From NCBI GenBank assembly GCA_040223615.1, contig JAVKFY010000051.1:62001-126000 (forward strand): a stretch of DNA of 64,000 bases, in the 5' to 3' direction. This document shows positions 16,453 through 25,119 of this stretch, piece after piece (position 1 is the stretch's first letter; every line of letters starts with the position of its first letter). The translations under genes were made by a program, and so were the position numbers. A model generated the notes under the pieces. It was not told where the DNA came from. It saw only the letters and a program-made list of their open reading frames with translations, and searched no databases. The stretch comes from JAVKFY01 sp040223615. Lineage in GTDB: Bacteria > Pseudomonadota > Alphaproteobacteria > GCA-2731375.

Positions 16453-17760
16453 ATGAACGACAAGGCCGGAAGCAACCAGACCGCTACCCTCAACGACGGC
16501 ACCAAGGAAGTTACCATGCCGCTGATATCCGGCACGATCGGGCCCAGCGTCATCGACATCCGCAGCCTGTACGCCAACAGCGGTCATTTCACTTATGACC
16601 CGGGCTTCACCGCGACGGCGAGCTGCGAGTCGAAGATCACTTACATCGACGGCGACGAGGGCATGCTGCTGCACCGCGGCTATTCGATCGACGAACTGGC
16701 CGAGCATTCCGACTTCATGGAAGTCTGCTACCTGCTGCTCTACGGCGACCTGCCGAGCCGGGACGACAAGGACAAGTTCGTCCACGACATCACCTACCAC
16801 TCGATGGTCCACGAGCAGCTGGCGCAGTTCTTCCGCGGCTTCCGCCGTGACGCGCATCCGATGGCGATCATGTGCGGCGTGGTCGGCGCGCTGTCGGCCT
16901 TCTATCACGACAGCACCGACATCTCCGATCCGCGCCAGCGGATGATCGCCAGCTATCGGATGATCGCCAAGATTCCGACCATCGCGGCGATGGCGTTCAA
17001 ATATTCGCTGGGCCAGCCGTTCATCTATCCGCGCAACGAGCTGAGCTATGCGTCCAACTTCCTGCGCATGGCCTTCGGCGTGCCGGCGGAGGACTATGTC
17101 GACAATCCGGTCCTGTCCAAGGCGATGGATCGGATACTGATCCTGCACGCCGACCACGAGCAGAATGCCTCGACCTCGACCGTGCGACTGGCCGGATCGT
17201 CTGGCGCCAACCCGTTCGCCTGCATCGCCGCCGGCATCGCCTGCCTGTGGGGCCCGGCGCACGGCGGCGCCAATGAGGCGGTGCTAAAGATGCTCGACGA
17301 GATCGGCTCGGTCGACAACGTCAGCGAGTTCATCAAGAAGGCCAAGGACAAGGACGATCCGTTCCGTCTGATGGGCTTCGGTCACCGCGTCTACAAGAAC
17401 TATGACCCGCGCGCGCGGGTCATGGCGCAGACCTGCCACGAGGTCCTCGACGACCTCGGGGTCAAGGACGAGCCGATGCTGAAGCTGGCGATGGAGCTGG
17501 AGAAGATCGCTCTGGATGATCCCTACTTCGTCGAAAAGAAGCTGTTCCCCAACGTGGACTTCTATTCGGGTATCATTCTCCGGGCGATGGGATTCCCGAC
17601 CTCGATGTTCACGGTGATCTTCGCGCTGGCCCGCACGGTTGGCTGGGTGGCGCAGTGGAACGAGATGGTCGAGGATCCGAGCCAGAAGATCGGCCGGCCG
17701 CGCCAGCTTTACACCGGCGTGGCCCAGCGCAAGTACGTGCCGCTGCACATGCGGGGCTGA
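16453..17760 (+). CDS. gltA: Citrate synthase
   Basis: A 435-residue type I (hexameric, Gram-negative) citrate synthase that joins acetyl-CoA and oxaloacetate at the head of the TCA cycle. Active-site marks are visible: HGGANEAVLKML, GFGHRVYKNYDPRA with the oxaloacetate-binding His and Arg, and the C-terminal RPRQLYTG. Length agrees with the family. A GAGG ribosome-binding site precedes the ATG. It has its own promoter and a GC-rich hairpin just after the stop, so it is probably a single-gene unit. Confidence 0.97.
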   Translation: MNDKAGSNQTATLNDGTKEVTMPLISGTIGPSVIDIRSLYANSGHFTYDPGFTATASCESKITYIDGDEGMLLHRGYSIDELAEHSDFMEVCYLLLYGDLPSRDDKDKFVHDITYHSMVHEQLAQFFRGFRRDAHPMAIMCGVVGALSAFYHDSTDISDPRQRMIASYRMIAKIPTIAAMAFKYSLGQPFIYPRNELSYASNFLRMAFGVPAEDYVDNPVLSKAMDRILILHADHEQNASTSTVRLAGSSGANPFACIAAGIACLWGPAHGGANEAVLKMLDEIGSVDNVSEFIKKAKDKDDPFRLMGFGHRVYKNYDPRARVMAQTCHEVLDDLGVKDEPMLKLAMELEKIALDDPYFVEKKLFPNVDFYSGIILRAMGFPTSMFTVIFALARTVGWVAQWNEMVEDPSQKIGRPRQLYTGVAQRKYVPLHMRG

Positions 17761-17769
17761 ACACCACCA

Positions 17770-17794
17770 CCCCCGGGGCGCCAGGCGCCCGGGG
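17770..17794 (+). terminator. GC-rich hairpin after gltA
   Basis: CCCCGGGGCGCC and GGCGCCCGGGG can pair almost fully, with one bulged G. It begins 10 nt after the gltA stop. There is no T-run, so it may act as a transcript-end stabiliser rather than a true intrinsic terminator. Confidence 0.5.
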
Positions 17795-17816
17795 CAAATG
17801 ACGGAATCGAGGCGCG

Positions 17817-18011
17817 ATGAAGGGACTAGCCAGAACCAGTCGCATCGAGAAGCCGGCGCCGTCGACGCTCCCGAACGTCGCCGTCGGCGGTCGGGTGCGC
17901 GTCATCGGCGGCCGCCCGGCGAACGACAACCGCGTGTCGATGTATCGGCGCGCCTTCGCGCCGATGGTGTTCCTGGCCGGCCTTCTACTGCTGTTCCTGG
18001 CCCTCCTGTAG
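17817..18011 (+). CDS. Small single-pass membrane protein
   Basis: A 64-residue ORF with GAGG upstream of the ATG. The soluble N-terminal part carries GGRPANDNR (about residues 31-39), a motif that recurs in small alphaproteobacterial proteins of unknown function. A hydrophobic helix follows at about residues 47-64 and reaches the C-terminus. Its last 27 nt overlap the 3' end of the convergent lpxB. The gene is short and no function is known, but ribosome-binding site, motif and membrane helix together support it. Confidence 0.5.
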   Translation: MKGLARTSRIEKPAPSTLPNVAVGGRVRVIGGRPANDNRVSMYRRAFAPMVFLAGLLLLFLALL

Positions 18012-19139
18012 CCGGCGCAGGACTGCCGCCGCGGCCTGCGCCGACGGCGGCGGTCCCGGCGGCGCCAGCGCCGCTCCAATGTCCGCCAGCGCCGACCGCT
18101 GCTGCTCTCGCGCGCCGGCATCGTCCAGAAGGCGGGTGAGTGCGCCGGCCAGCGCCGTCGGCGACGCTTTCCATTGCAGGAACTCAGGCATCGCCTCGCG
18201 CCCGGCCAGGATGTTGGCCATCGCCGCGTGCGGCACCCGCAGCACGAACGCGCCGATCAGGGCGGTCAGCGGGTTGACCCGATAAGCCACCACGCTAGGC
18301 ACCCCGGCCAGTGCCAGTTCCAGCGTCACCGTGCCTGACGCCGCCAGCGCCACATCGGCGGCGGCGAAGGCGCCCGCTTTCTGATCGGCACCGACGATGT
18401 GGTGCGGCACCGTCCAACCGGTCAGCATCTCGCGTATCCGGCCCTCGACCGCCGACGCGGCCGGCAATACCACGGTGACATCGCGCAATCGCCCGATGGT
18501 CTCGCGGAACAGCGGCAGCAGGCGCCCGACTTCACCCGCGCGGCTACCCGGCAGCAGCAACAGGATGCGCGCCTCGCCGGCGAGGCCGTGGCGCGCCCGG
18601 AACGCCGAACCGTCGCCCCGATCGATTCCGGACTCGGCAACCGGGTGCCCGACCCAGGCTGCGTCTAACCCCACCTTTACAAAGAGTTCCGGTTCAAACT
18701 TAAACAGACAAAGTAAGTAATCGACGACGCGCGCGATGTGATGGACCCGGCCCGGCCGCCAGGCCCAGACCTGCGGCGCGACGTAGTGGATACGCGGAAA
18801 GCCCTGCCCGGCGACGCGCTCGGCCAGCCGCAGGCAGAAGCCCGGCGCGTCGATCGTGATCAGTGCATCCGGCCGTTCAGCGATGGCGAAGTCGACCGTC
18901 TGCAACAACCTGCGGCGCAGCGGCACGATCTTCGGCAGCACCTCCGCCAAACCCATCACCGCCAGCTCGGTCATCGGAAACAGGCTCTCGTGCCCGCGCG
19001 CGGCCATCAGTGGCCCGCCGACACCGCTCAATCGCATCCGGTCGCCAGCCTGTTCCTGTAGCGCCGCGATCAGCGCCGCGCCCAGCGCATCGCCTGACGC
19101 CTCGCCGGCCACCACCATCAGGTGCCGGGGGACGGGCAC
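17985..19139 (-). CDS. lpxB: Lipid-A-disaccharide synthase
   Basis: A 384-residue GT19 glycosyltransferase joining UDP-2,3-diacylglucosamine and lipid X into the lipid A disaccharide at the inner membrane. The N-terminal VVAGEASGDALGA and the FPMTELAVMGLAEVLP segment are hallmarks, as are LLLPGSRAGEV and ASGTVTLELAL. The GTG at 19139 is preferred: GGAG lies 8 nt upstream inside the end of lpxI. It is the last gene of the long block running from rpsB. Confidence 0.95.
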   Translation of the reverse strand: MPVPRHLMVVAGEASGDALGAALIAALQEQAGDRMRLSGVGGPLMAARGHESLFPMTELAVMGLAEVLPKIVPLRRRLLQTVDFAIAERPDALITIDAPGFCLRLAERVAGQGFPRIHYVAPQVWAWRPGRVHHIARVVDYLLCLFKFEPELFVKVGLDAAWVGHPVAESGIDRGDGSAFRARHGLAGEARILLLLPGSRAGEVGRLLPLFRETIGRLRDVTVVLPAASAVEGRIREMLTGWTVPHHIVGADQKAGAFAAADVALAASGTVTLELALAGVPSVVAYRVNPLTALIGAFVLRVPHAAMANILAGREAMPEFLQWKASPTALAGALTRLLDDAGAREQQRSALADIGAALAPPGPPPSAQAAAAVLRRLQEGQEQQ

Positions 19140-19142
19140 CCG

Positions 19143-19964
19143 CTAAAGCTCCAGCCCGACCAGGAACAGGCTTGCGTCGTCGGCCGCCCGGACCAGTGCT
19201 TCGCGTTCCACCAGCAGGGTCGCGCCGGCCTCCACCGCGATGCCGTTGAGGCCGGCGGCGGCGGCGCCGGCGACGGTGCGCGGCCCGATGGTCGGCAAGT
19301 CGACACGGCGTTGCTGTTCCGGCTTGGTCAGTTTCACCAGCACGCCGCCAGGCGCCTCAATGCGCAGGCCGGCACAGCGCTCCAGCATCGCGTCGGTGCC
19401 TTCCGCCGCCTCGACCGCGACCACGTGACCGTCGCGCACCACGCAGGCCTGGCCGATGTCGAGCGCGCCCAGCGCGCGCACCACCTCGATGCCCTTGGCG
19501 ATATCCGCCTCGTCGGTCGCGCCGGGTCGTGCGGCGGCGAACGGGCCGGCCGGCGCCACATCCTGGTGCAGCACCGCGTCGACGCCGACGACGCGGAAGC
19601 CCTCGCGCTCGAAGAAGCCGACGATGGTCTGGAAGATCGCGTCGTCGCCCTGCGTCGCCGCCTTGATCAGCCGCGGCAGCAATCGCAGGCCGGCAACGTC
19701 GACCGGATTCATGGCGCGGAAATTCGGCCGCGCGATCTTGCCCGCCAGAACCAGTTCCTCGCACTCTGCGCTGCGCAGCGCCTTCAGAATCGCGCCGACC
19801 GCGACGCCTTCCAGCCAGACGTGCTCGGCGCCGTCGGTGGTCTCGCGATCGGTGTGCCCGTTCAGCGCCAGGACGAAATGCGGCCGTCCGGCGGCGCGGC
19901 AAGCGTCGACGAGTTGGCGCGGCAAGGCGCCGCTGCCCGCGACGATGCCGAGCTTAGGCGGCAC
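19143..19964 (-). CDS. lpxI: UDP-2,3-diacylglucosamine diphosphatase LpxI
   Basis: A 273-residue member of the LpxI (DUF1009) family, which cleaves UDP-2,3-diacylglucosamine to lipid X and UMP in place of LpxH. Family features include the opening PPKLGIVAGSGALPRQLVDAC and the C-terminal segment TIGPRTVAGAAAAGLNGIAVEAG. It starts with GTG inside the end of lpxA (11-nt overlap) and is followed by lpxB after 3 nt. Position between lpxA and lpxB agrees with the reaction order of the pathway. Confidence 0.93.
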   Translation of the reverse strand: MPPKLGIVAGSGALPRQLVDACRAAGRPHFVLALNGHTDRETTDGAEHVWLEGVAVGAILKALRSAECEELVLAGKIARPNFRAMNPVDVAGLRLLPRLIKAATQGDDAIFQTIVGFFEREGFRVVGVDAVLHQDVAPAGPFAAARPGATDEADIAKGIEVVRALGALDIGQACVVRDGHVVAVEAAEGTDAMLERCAGLRIEAPGGVLVKLTKPEQQRRVDLPTIGPRTVAGAAAAGLNGIAVEAGATLLVEREALVRAADDASLFLVGLEL

Positions 19965-20754
19965 GCTCTGCTAGAGGCAGGCAAAGGGCACGCGACGAGT
20001 CTGCACGGATGAAGTCGACGATCTCGCCCACCTCCTCGTTGCCGTCGAACATCGCCGCCACGTCGGCCAGCCGCTCCTGCAGCGTGCCCTCCTGCGCGAA
20101 CAGCATGCGGTAGGCGTGGCGCAGGTTGTGGATACGCTCGCGCGTGAAGTTGCGTCGCTTCAGGCCGACCAGGTTCAGCCCCATCAGCCGCGCCCGGTTG
20201 CCCAGCGCCGAGCCGTAGGGAATGACATCGCTCTCGATGCCGGACATGCCGCCGATCATCGCGTACCGGCCGATGCGGCAGAACTGATGCACCGCGACCA
20301 GGCCGCCGACGATGGCGTGGTCCTGTACCTCCACGTGCCCGGCCAATACCACGTTGTTGGCCAGGATCACGTCGTCGCCGACCTGACAGTCGTGCGCCAG
20401 GTGCACACCGACCATGATCAAGCCGCCATTGCCGAGGCGGGTGACCATGCCACCGCCCTCGGTGCCGGGGTGCATGGTGACGTGCTCGCGGATCACGTTG
20501 TCGGCGCCGATCTCCAGTGTCGAAGCCTCGCCGCCGAACTTCTTGTCCTGCGGTTCGAGGCCGATGGCGGCGAAGGGGAAGATGCGCGTGCGCGGCCCGA
20601 TCGTGGTGCGGCCGGCGACCACCACATGGCTTTCCAGCACCACCCCGTCGCCCAGCTGTGTCTGCGCCCCGACCCGGCAGAACGGCCCGACCCGAACGCC
20701 CTCGCCCAGGACCGCACCGTCCTCGACCAGCGCCAGGGGGTGAATGTCGGCCAT
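19954..20754 (-). CDS. lpxA: UDP-N-acetylglucosamine acyltransferase
   Basis: A 266-residue left-handed beta-helix acyltransferase that starts lipid A synthesis by putting a 3-hydroxyacyl chain from ACP on UDP-GlcNAc. Many hexapeptide repeats are visible up to about residue 190, with the catalytic His in VGVHLAHDCQVG. A C-terminal helical domain ends at ERAA. The ATG at 20754 overlaps the fabZ stop (ATGA), which fixes the start; the open frame further upstream is read-through of fabZ. Confidence 0.96.
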   Translation of the reverse strand: MADIHPLALVEDGAVLGEGVRVGPFCRVGAQTQLGDGVVLESHVVVAGRTTIGPRTRIFPFAAIGLEPQDKKFGGEASTLEIGADNVIREHVTMHPGTEGGGMVTRLGNGGLIMVGVHLAHDCQVGDDVILANNVVLAGHVEVQDHAIVGGLVAVHQFCRIGRYAMIGGMSGIESDVIPYGSALGNRARLMGLNLVGLKRRNFTRERIHNLRHAYRMLFAQEGTLQERLADVAAMFDGNEEVGEIVDFIRADSSRALCLPLAERAA

Positions 20755-21224
20755 CAGGCGTTGTCGACGATCATCGCCGCGAAGCGCGCCTCGGCGACCA
20801 GGGCATCGTCGACCTTCACCTTGCCGGCGAAGCGCCACACTGGTCCGCGGCTGCGCTCCTTCTCGATATGGATTGCCATCACGTCGCCCGGCCGAACCGG
20901 CTTGCGGAACCGGCAATCGTCGATCGACATGAAGTAGACATGCTTGCCGCGCGCCTCCGGGCCAAGCGTGGTGACCACCAGCACGGCCGCGGTCTGGGCC
21001 ATCGCCTCCACGATCATCACGCCGGGCATGATCGGCGCGCCGGGGAAGTGGCCCTGGAACTGTGGCTCGTTGATGGTGACATTCTTGATCCCGACGGCGG
21101 ACCGGTCGGCCTCGATCTCGGTGACCTTGTCGACCAGCAGCATCGGGTAGCGATGCGGGATCATCGCCATGATCTCGCCGATGTCGGCGTTGCCGACCTC
21201 GCTCGGGGTGGGCGCGTCAGCCAC
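20754..21224 (-). CDS. fabZ: 3-hydroxyacyl-ACP dehydratase
   Basis: A 156-residue hot-dog-fold enzyme that removes water from 3-hydroxyacyl-ACP in fatty acid synthesis. The catalytic His is in FQGHFPGAPIMPG and the Glu in VEAMAQ. It competes with LpxA and LpxD for the same 3-hydroxyacyl-ACP, and its place between lpxD and lpxA is the usual one. It overlaps lpxD by 8 nt and lpxA by 4 nt or less, so translation of the three is coupled. Confidence 0.96.
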   Translation of the reverse strand: MADAPTPSEVGNADIGEIMAMIPHRYPMLLVDKVTEIEADRSAVGIKNVTINEPQFQGHFPGAPIMPGVMIVEAMAQTAAVLVVTTLGPEARGKHVYFMSIDDCRFRKPVRPGDVMAIHIEKERSRGPVWRFAGKVKVDDALVAEARFAAMIVDNA

Positions 21225-22254
21225 CGTCCTGTCCTCCCGCCTCCTTCTTCGCCGCCCGGCGTTGCGCCGCCAGGATGCGGAACAGTTCCTTGATTGGCAT
21301 CGCCGGGATGCCGCCGACCCGGCCGCCGGCCGGCACGTCGCGCATCACGCCGCTCTTGGCCGCGATCTCGGCGCCATCGCCGATCTTCAGGTGTCCGGTC
21401 ATCGCCGCCTGGCCGCCGACGACGACGAAATCGCCGAGCTGCGTGCTGCCGGAAATGCCGACCTGGGCGACGATGATGCAACCCCGTCCAAGGCGGACGT
21501 TGTGCCCGATCTGAACCAGATTATCAATCCAGCAGCCCGGCCCGATCACGGTGTCTTGCACCGAACCGCGGTCGATCGTTGTGTTGGCGCCGATGTCGCA
21601 GTCGTCGGCGATGACCACGGCGCCGACCTGCGGCACCTTGATGTGCCCGGCGGGATCTGGCGCGAAGCCGAATCCGTCCTGGCCGATACGGGCGCCGGGA
21701 TGCACCGTGACCCGGGCGCCCAGCCGGCTGTGGCTGAGGCTGACATTGCCAGCGATGCGGCAGCCGGCGCCAAGTACCACGCCCGGTCCGATAACGGTGC
21801 CGGCGCCGATCACACAGTCCGGGCCGATCTCGGCACCGGCGCCGATCACCGCGTTTGGGCCGATCTCGCAGCTTGGATCGACGACCGCCGCGTCGTCGAC
21901 GACGGCGCTAGCGTGTCGCCCCGGCACCGGGGCCGGCGCCGGATAGAACGCCTGAGCGATGCGGGCCAGCGACTGGTACGGCGCCGGCGACAGCAGCAGG
22001 GTCATGCCGTCGGGCGCACGCCGCGCCTGCTCCGGGCGCAGGATGCAGCTACCTGCCTTGCTGTCGGGAAGCTTGCGCAGATAGGCGGCATTGTCGACCC
22101 AGGTCAGGTCGTCGGCACCGGCCCGATCGAGCGGCGCCACGTCGTGAACCGGCCGTTCCGGATCGGCCCCCTCGCCCAGCTCGGCGCGGCCAATCTCGGC
22201 CAACCGGGCCAGCGTGAAGGGCCCCTCGCGGCGAAAGAAGCGCTGCTCGGCCAT
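21217..22254 (-). CDS. lpxD: UDP-3-O-(3-hydroxyacyl)glucosamine N-acyltransferase
   Basis: A 345-residue enzyme adding the N-linked 3-hydroxyacyl chain in lipid A synthesis. The N-terminal uridine-binding domain (about 1-105) precedes a hexapeptide-repeat beta-helix (about 110-300) with the catalytic His in LVQIGHNVRLG, then a C-terminal helix. It starts 2 nt after the stop of the Skp-like gene and overlaps fabZ by 8 nt. Confidence 0.95.
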   Translation of the reverse strand: MAEQRFFRREGPFTLARLAEIGRAELGEGADPERPVHDVAPLDRAGADDLTWVDNAAYLRKLPDSKAGSCILRPEQARRAPDGMTLLLSPAPYQSLARIAQAFYPAPAPVPGRHASAVVDDAAVVDPSCEIGPNAVIGAGAEIGPDCVIGAGTVIGPGVVLGAGCRIAGNVSLSHSRLGARVTVHPGARIGQDGFGFAPDPAGHIKVPQVGAVVIADDCDIGANTTIDRGSVQDTVIGPGCWIDNLVQIGHNVRLGRGCIIVAQVGISGSTQLGDFVVVGGQAAMTGHLKIGDGAEIAAKSGVMRDVPAGGRVGGIPAMPIKELFRILAAQRRAAKKEAGGQDGG

Positions 22255-22256
22255 CG

Positions 22257-22832
22257 CTAGCCCTTCGGGGCCGGCACCTTGACCGTCTTGATCCTGCGGT
22301 CGAGCTGCTCGATCACTTCCTCGGTGATGTTCAGCCGGGCAGACGCGAACATCACCTGCGAGCTGTCGATCACGATGTTGAATTTCTGCGCCTTGGTCAT
22401 CGCGGTGACGATCGGCACCATCACTTCCCGCAATTCGTCCATCGCCGTATTGAACGCGCCGTCAAGCGCGCGGGTGCGCACTTGCACCTTTTTCTGCACC
22501 TCGATCACCTTCTTCTCGAAGGCCCGCCGACGCTCGGCGAAGGCTTCCGCACTCAGCACCGTACGCTGCCGCTTCAGGTCGGCCTCCTCAGCACGTAGCT
22601 TGCCCTCTTCCGCCTTGATCTCGGTCTGGTACTGCTTGCGGTAGACTTCGATCTGGCGCCGGATATCTTTCGCCGCCGCCGCCTCGCGCAGCACGGTCTG
22701 GTAGTCCAGCACCGCGATCACCGCCGCCGGCAGGCCCGCCTCCTTGTTGTCCTGCGCCGAAGCCGGCGGCACCAGCAGCGCCGCGAACAACATCCCGCAG
22801 AGCCACATCCACGCGCGTTGTTGCCTGTGCAT
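22257..22832 (-). CDS. skp: Skp/OmpH-family periplasmic chaperone
   Basis: A 191-residue protein with a signal peptide of about 27 residues ending ASA before QDN. The mature part is strongly helical and charged (about 60-130), as in the tentacles of the trimeric chaperone Skp, and ends with a conserved LNITEEVIEQLDRRI. It escorts unfolded outer membrane proteins to BamA. The ATG at 22832 overlaps the bamA stop (TGATG), so the pair is coupled. A TTG one codon upstream is the less likely start. Confidence 0.88.
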   Translation of the reverse strand: MHRQQRAWMWLCGMLFAALLVPPASAQDNKEAGLPAAVIAVLDYQTVLREAAAAKDIRRQIEVYRKQYQTEIKAEEGKLRAEEADLKRQRTVLSAEAFAERRRAFEKKVIEVQKKVQVRTRALDGAFNTAMDELREVMVPIVTAMTKAQKFNIVIDSSQVMFASARLNITEEVIEQLDRRIKTVKVPAPKG

Positions 22833-25090
22833 CAAAAGCGGGTCCCGAAACTGAAGCGAAAAAGTTCTTCCTGGTCGAAGTCTTCCTTCACGGCCGGTTT
22901 CGCCAGGTCGACCCTGATCGGACCGAACGGCGAGTTCCAGGACAGGCCGACACCGCCGCTGAGCCGGATCAGATCGGAATCCAGCAGGTCCGGGCCGCTC
23001 ACGTCCGGATCGGTCAGCGTGCCGGCCTCAAGGAAAACCCGGCCCTTGACGCCGAATTCGGAGGCAAAGCCGAGCGGGAAGCGCAGTTCCGTACCGACCA
23101 CGTAGAACACGTTGCCGCCGATGGAGTCGTCCGTGGTGCGATCGCGCGGACCGACGCCGCCGCTCTCGAAGCCGCGGAAACTGTCCCCGCCGATGAAGAA
23201 CCGGTCGTTGACCCGAACGTCGTCGTCGATGCCGATCACGTGGCCGGCGTTGAGGCTGACCGACGCGACGAAGTCTTCGGTGAGCGGATAGTAGTAGTCC
23301 CAGGCAGCGCTCGAGCGGACATGACGGACATCGCCGCCGAAGCCGGCGAAATCCTGGCTGAAGCGCAAGATGATGCCGCTGTTCGGTTCGAACGGCTGAT
23401 CGCGCCCGTCGAACACCAGGTCATAGCCGATCGCCGAGGTCACGCTGGCGCCTTCTTCGCGGCGGATGAACGGCGACGTGGTGGAGTCGATGTCGGTGAT
23501 CTTGTCCTCGCGCAGGGTATATCGCACGCCCTGCCGAAGCTGCTCGGTGATCTGGTAGTTGGTGCGCAGGCGGAAACCGAGATTCTCTTCGTTGAAGGAA
23601 CTGCGCGACTGCAGGTCGCGGCGCACATTGAAGATATCGATGCCGGCGGCCACCGGCCGGTCCAGGAAGTACGGCTCGGTGAACGACAGGTCGACCTGGC
23701 GCCGACGCGACGACAGGGTCAGGCCGACACGCAGATCCTGGCCGCGGCCCAGCAGGTTGCGCTCGCGGATCGACACGTCGCCGATCAGCGCCTCCGACGT
23801 GGAAATGCCGGCGCCGAAGCTGAGCTCGCCGGTGGAGCGTTCCTGCACGTCGGCGTTGATCACCACGCGGTCGGGCTGCGTACCCTCTTGCTGCGTCACC
23901 TCGACCTTGTCGAAGAAGCCCAGTCCCTGGATCCGCTGGCGCGAGCGGCGCAGCTTGGCGGTGTTGAAGGCGTCGCCCTCGGCCAGCCGGAACTCGCGCC
24001 GGATCACCTTGTCCAGCGTGCGCACGTTGCCGGTGATGTTGATGCGCTCGACGTAGACCCTTGGTCCCTCGGCGATCTCGTAGGTTACCGCGATGGTCCG
24101 GGTCTCGCGGTCGCGGTTGACCCGGGGCCGGACGTCGACGAAGGCATAGCCCAGCCGGCCGAGCTCGAAGGTGATCTCCTCGATGCTCTTCTCGATCGCC
24201 TCGGCATCGTAGGTTTCGCCCTCGAAGGTCTTGAGCTGCTCGCGGATCGCTTCGGGATCGAAGTCGCGCAGGCTGGTGGTCAGCTCGATCTTGCCGAACT
24301 TGTAGAGCTCGCCCTCCTCGACCGTGAAGGTGATGAAGAAGTCGGAGCGGTCGCGCGACAGCTCGGCGACGGCGGAGACCACGCGGAAGTCGGCATAGCC
24401 GCGGCGCAGGTAGTATTTGCGCAGCAGCTCGCGGTCCAGCGTCAGGCGATCGGGATCGTAGCTGTCGTCGCTGGTGAAGAAGCGGTACCAGCGCGACTCC
24501 TTGGTCGCCACCGCGCCGCGTAGGTCGCCATCGGAGAATTCGCGGTTGCCGATGAAGTCGATCCGCTCCACCCCGGTCAGGTCGCCCTCGTTGATCTCAA
24601 ACGCCAGGTCGACACGATTCTGCGGCAGCTGGATCACCTTCGGCTCGACCGTGGCGGCGAACCGGCCGGAGCGGCGGTAGACCTGCACCAGCCGGTTGAC
24701 GTCGGCCTGCACCCGGCTGCGGGTATAGACCACGCGCGGCCGCAACTGCACCTCGCTCTCTAGGACGTCGTCGGAGATCCGCCGATTCCCCTCGAAGGCG
24801 AGGCGGTTGATGATCGGGTTCTCCACCACCGAGACCACCACCGTATCGCCCTGCCGGCGGATCGACACGTCGGCGAACAGGCCGGTCGCGAACAGCGCCT
24901 TCAGCGCCCGGTCGACCCGTACCGGGTCATACGCCTCGCCGGCCGCGAACCCCATGTAGGAGCGCACCGTGTCGGCCTCGATACGCTGGTTGCCGGTCAC
25001 TTCGATCGCACCGATCACGCCCTGCGCCGAGGCAGGGCGCCAGGGCGCCAGGGCGCCGATCAGCAGGACAACGAGGACGAGGACGCGCAA
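22832..25090 (-). CDS. bamA: Outer membrane protein assembly factor BamA
   Basis: A 752-residue protein with a signal peptide (hydrophobic run then PASA before QGVIGAIEV), five POTRA domains at about 25-420 and an Omp85 beta-barrel to the C-terminus, which ends in Phe as outer membrane proteins do (FSFGTRF). It inserts beta-barrel proteins. The GGDSFRGFESGGVGPRD segment matches the conserved lid loop. The start is a TTG with GGAG 8 nt upstream; the frame is open for 138 codons more, but that stretch overlaps rseP and lacks protein character. Confidence 0.93.
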   Translation of the reverse strand: MRVLVLVVLLIGALAPWRPASAQGVIGAIEVTGNQRIEADTVRSYMGFAAGEAYDPVRVDRALKALFATGLFADVSIRRQGDTVVVSVVENPIINRLAFEGNRRISDDVLESEVQLRPRVVYTRSRVQADVNRLVQVYRRSGRFAATVEPKVIQLPQNRVDLAFEINEGDLTGVERIDFIGNREFSDGDLRGAVATKESRWYRFFTSDDSYDPDRLTLDRELLRKYYLRRGYADFRVVSAVAELSRDRSDFFITFTVEEGELYKFGKIELTTSLRDFDPEAIREQLKTFEGETYDAEAIEKSIEEITFELGRLGYAFVDVRPRVNRDRETRTIAVTYEIAEGPRVYVERINITGNVRTLDKVIRREFRLAEGDAFNTAKLRRSRQRIQGLGFFDKVEVTQQEGTQPDRVVINADVQERSTGELSFGAGISTSEALIGDVSIRERNLLGRGQDLRVGLTLSSRRRQVDLSFTEPYFLDRPVAAGIDIFNVRRDLQSRSSFNEENLGFRLRTNYQITEQLRQGVRYTLREDKITDIDSTTSPFIRREEGASVTSAIGYDLVFDGRDQPFEPNSGIILRFSQDFAGFGGDVRHVRSSAAWDYYYPLTEDFVASVSLNAGHVIGIDDDVRVNDRFFIGGDSFRGFESGGVGPRDRTTDDSIGGNVFYVVGTELRFPLGFASEFGVKGRVFLEAGTLTDPDVSGPDLLDSDLIRLSGGVGLSWNSPFGPIRVDLAKPAVKEDFDQEELFRFSFGTRF

Positions 25091-25119
25091 CAGGATAGCT
25101 CCGCTCGGGTCGGACCGGC

